A stretch of DNA of 5,955 nt, taken from NCBI GenBank assembly GCA_964653285.1, contig CAZZEX010000171.1, positions 1-5,955 of the forward strand, given 5' to 3'. This document shows positions 5,187 to 5,955 of the stretch, piece after piece. The position numbers were made by a program, and so were the translations under genes. This DNA comes from CAZZEX01 sp964653285 (lineage in GTDB: Bacteria > Chloroflexota > Anaerolineae > B4-G1). A model generated the notes under the pieces. It had not been told where the DNA came from. It did not search any database and was given only the letters and a program-made list of their open reading frames with translations. Numbering within the stretch: the first letter of the stretch is position 1; each line of letters opens with the position of its first letter.

Positions 5187-5901
5187 GTAGAAAAGACCCC
5201 AGAGCCCACACGGGCACTGAAACCGGTCACAGCCACAACCGCCGCATCGATCACAGCGGGTAGAAAAGACCCCAGAGCCCACACGGGCACTGAAACAGGT
5301 CGCCCGTCCTGTCCATCTTGACAGAGAAAGACCGGTAGAAAAGACCCCAGAGCCCACACGGGCACTGAAACTTTTTGGTCAGATGCTCGGCTGGCGCCGA
5401 TACCAAAACAGGTAGAAAAGACCCCAGAGCCCACACGGGCACTGAAACAATCGCTTATTCGTCGTCGCCGTCATCGTCGTCAAAGGGTAGAAAAGACCCC
5501 AGAGCCCACACGGGCACTGAAACGTGATCACCGCCACCGCCACGATGACGAGCGCTACCACCACCAGTAGAAAAGACCCCAGAGCCCACACGGGCACTGA
5601 AACCCACCGCTCGGTGTTAACCACCGTCGCAGTGAAGGGCGCGTGTAGAAAAGACCCCAGAGCCCACACGGGCACTGAAACTGTACCTGCTTGCTGTCCA
5701 GTGGATGTTGGATCAGATAGCTTAGTAGAAAAGACCCCAGAGCCCACACGGGCACTGAAACAGTGCATCGAGCGCCGCTTCCAATCCGCGTGCGACCAGT
5801 AGAAAAGACCCCAGAGCCCACACGGGCACTGAAACCGTACACTGCCTGGGGGTTACAGCCGGTGGGCAGGACTTGGTAGAAAAGACCCCAGAGCCCACAC
5901 G
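5187..5901 (+). CRISPR. CRISPR array: nine full 37-nt repeats, nine spacers, one truncated terminal repeat
   Basis: Full repeats begin at 5187, 5260, 5335, 5412, 5487, 5567, 5645, 5725 and 5799. Each is 37 bases, opens with GTAGAAAAGACCCC and ends with CGGGCACTGAAAC; I see no variation among them. Spacers are 36, 38, 40, 38, 43, 41, 43, 37 and 40 bases. A tenth repeat from 5876 matches only its first 26 bases (to 5901), marking the leader-distal end. Inside the repeat, GCCC-ACAC-GGGC forms a 4-bp stem that an outer CAG/CTG can extend across an A-A mismatch. Cutting at the base of the inner stem leaves the 8-nt handle ACUGAAAC, close to the usual AUUGAAAC of Cas6-processed arrays. This fixes the direction of transcription as + and puts the leader on the cas2 side. 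Variable spacer length suits a type III system. Confidence 0.98.
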
Positions 5902-5919
5902 AGGGAAGGACAAACTTTG

Positions 5920-5952
5920 GTCGGTTACGAGTCGGCCACGAGTCGGTTACGA
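5920..5952. repeat. Three tandem 11-nt units after the array
   Basis: GTCGGTTACGA (5920-5930), GTCGGCCACGA (5931-5941) and GTCGGTTACGA (5942-5952) run head to tail. The outer units are identical and the middle differs at two bases. The run reaches the window edge, so its full length is unknown. It might be an iteron-like site, a short tandem repeat, or the flank of a neighbouring gene or array. Confidence 0.65.
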
Positions 5953-5955
5953 AAA

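Noticed and set aside
5081..5913. Several minus-strand open frames across the array with repeated residues such as VPVWALGSFL and CPCGLWGLFY
   Set aside because: They are translations of the CRISPR repeat in three frames. The periodic peptide follows the 37-nt repeat exactly and there is no start context or family resemblance.

Overview
This window looks like the accessory and adaptation end of a type III CRISPR-Cas locus that carries a reverse transcriptase. The DNA is GC-rich. The Cas6, Cas1, Csx15-like and hairpin-repeat sequences resemble what I know from Chloroflexota (for example Anaerolineae or Roseiflexus relatives). That host assignment is inference from family resemblance, not a database result. 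All genes lie on the + strand.

Layout: (1) 1-1432 holds three tightly packed genes that appear linked to cyclic-oligoadenylate (cOA) signalling: the 3' end of a Card1/Can2-like (DUF1887-type) CARF nuclease, a Csx15-like protein, and a CARF protein with two N-terminal membrane helices. (2) 1435-4859 holds cas6, a stand-alone group II-like reverse transcriptase (RT), cas1 and cas2. (3) 4860-5186 is a non-coding, purine-rich leader with two near-identical inverted repeats. (4) 5187-5901 is a CRISPR array of nine full 37-nt repeats, nine spacers of 36-43 nt and a truncated terminal repeat. (5) 5902-5955 ends in three tandem 11-nt units that run to the window edge.

How it would work together: a type III effector complex (Csm or Cmr with Cas10, not in the window, presumably upstream) would make cOA when it meets target RNA. 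The Card1-like and membrane CARF proteins would respond, and the Csx15-like protein would bind or degrade the messenger. Cas6 would cut array transcripts at the base of the repeat hairpin, leaving the handle ACUGAAAC. RT, Cas1 and Cas2 would add new spacers, possibly from RNA, at the leader-proximal repeat.

Points most worth a second look: the two-helix membrane CARF protein; a dispersed hairpin element in two diverged copies bracketing the RT gene, one copy running into the 3' end of cas6; a foldable spacer between RT and cas1; and a leader with duplicated inverted repeats and polypurine tracts. The cas6-RT-cas1 gene order repeats the domain order of known Cas6-RT-Cas1 fusion proteins, but as separate genes.
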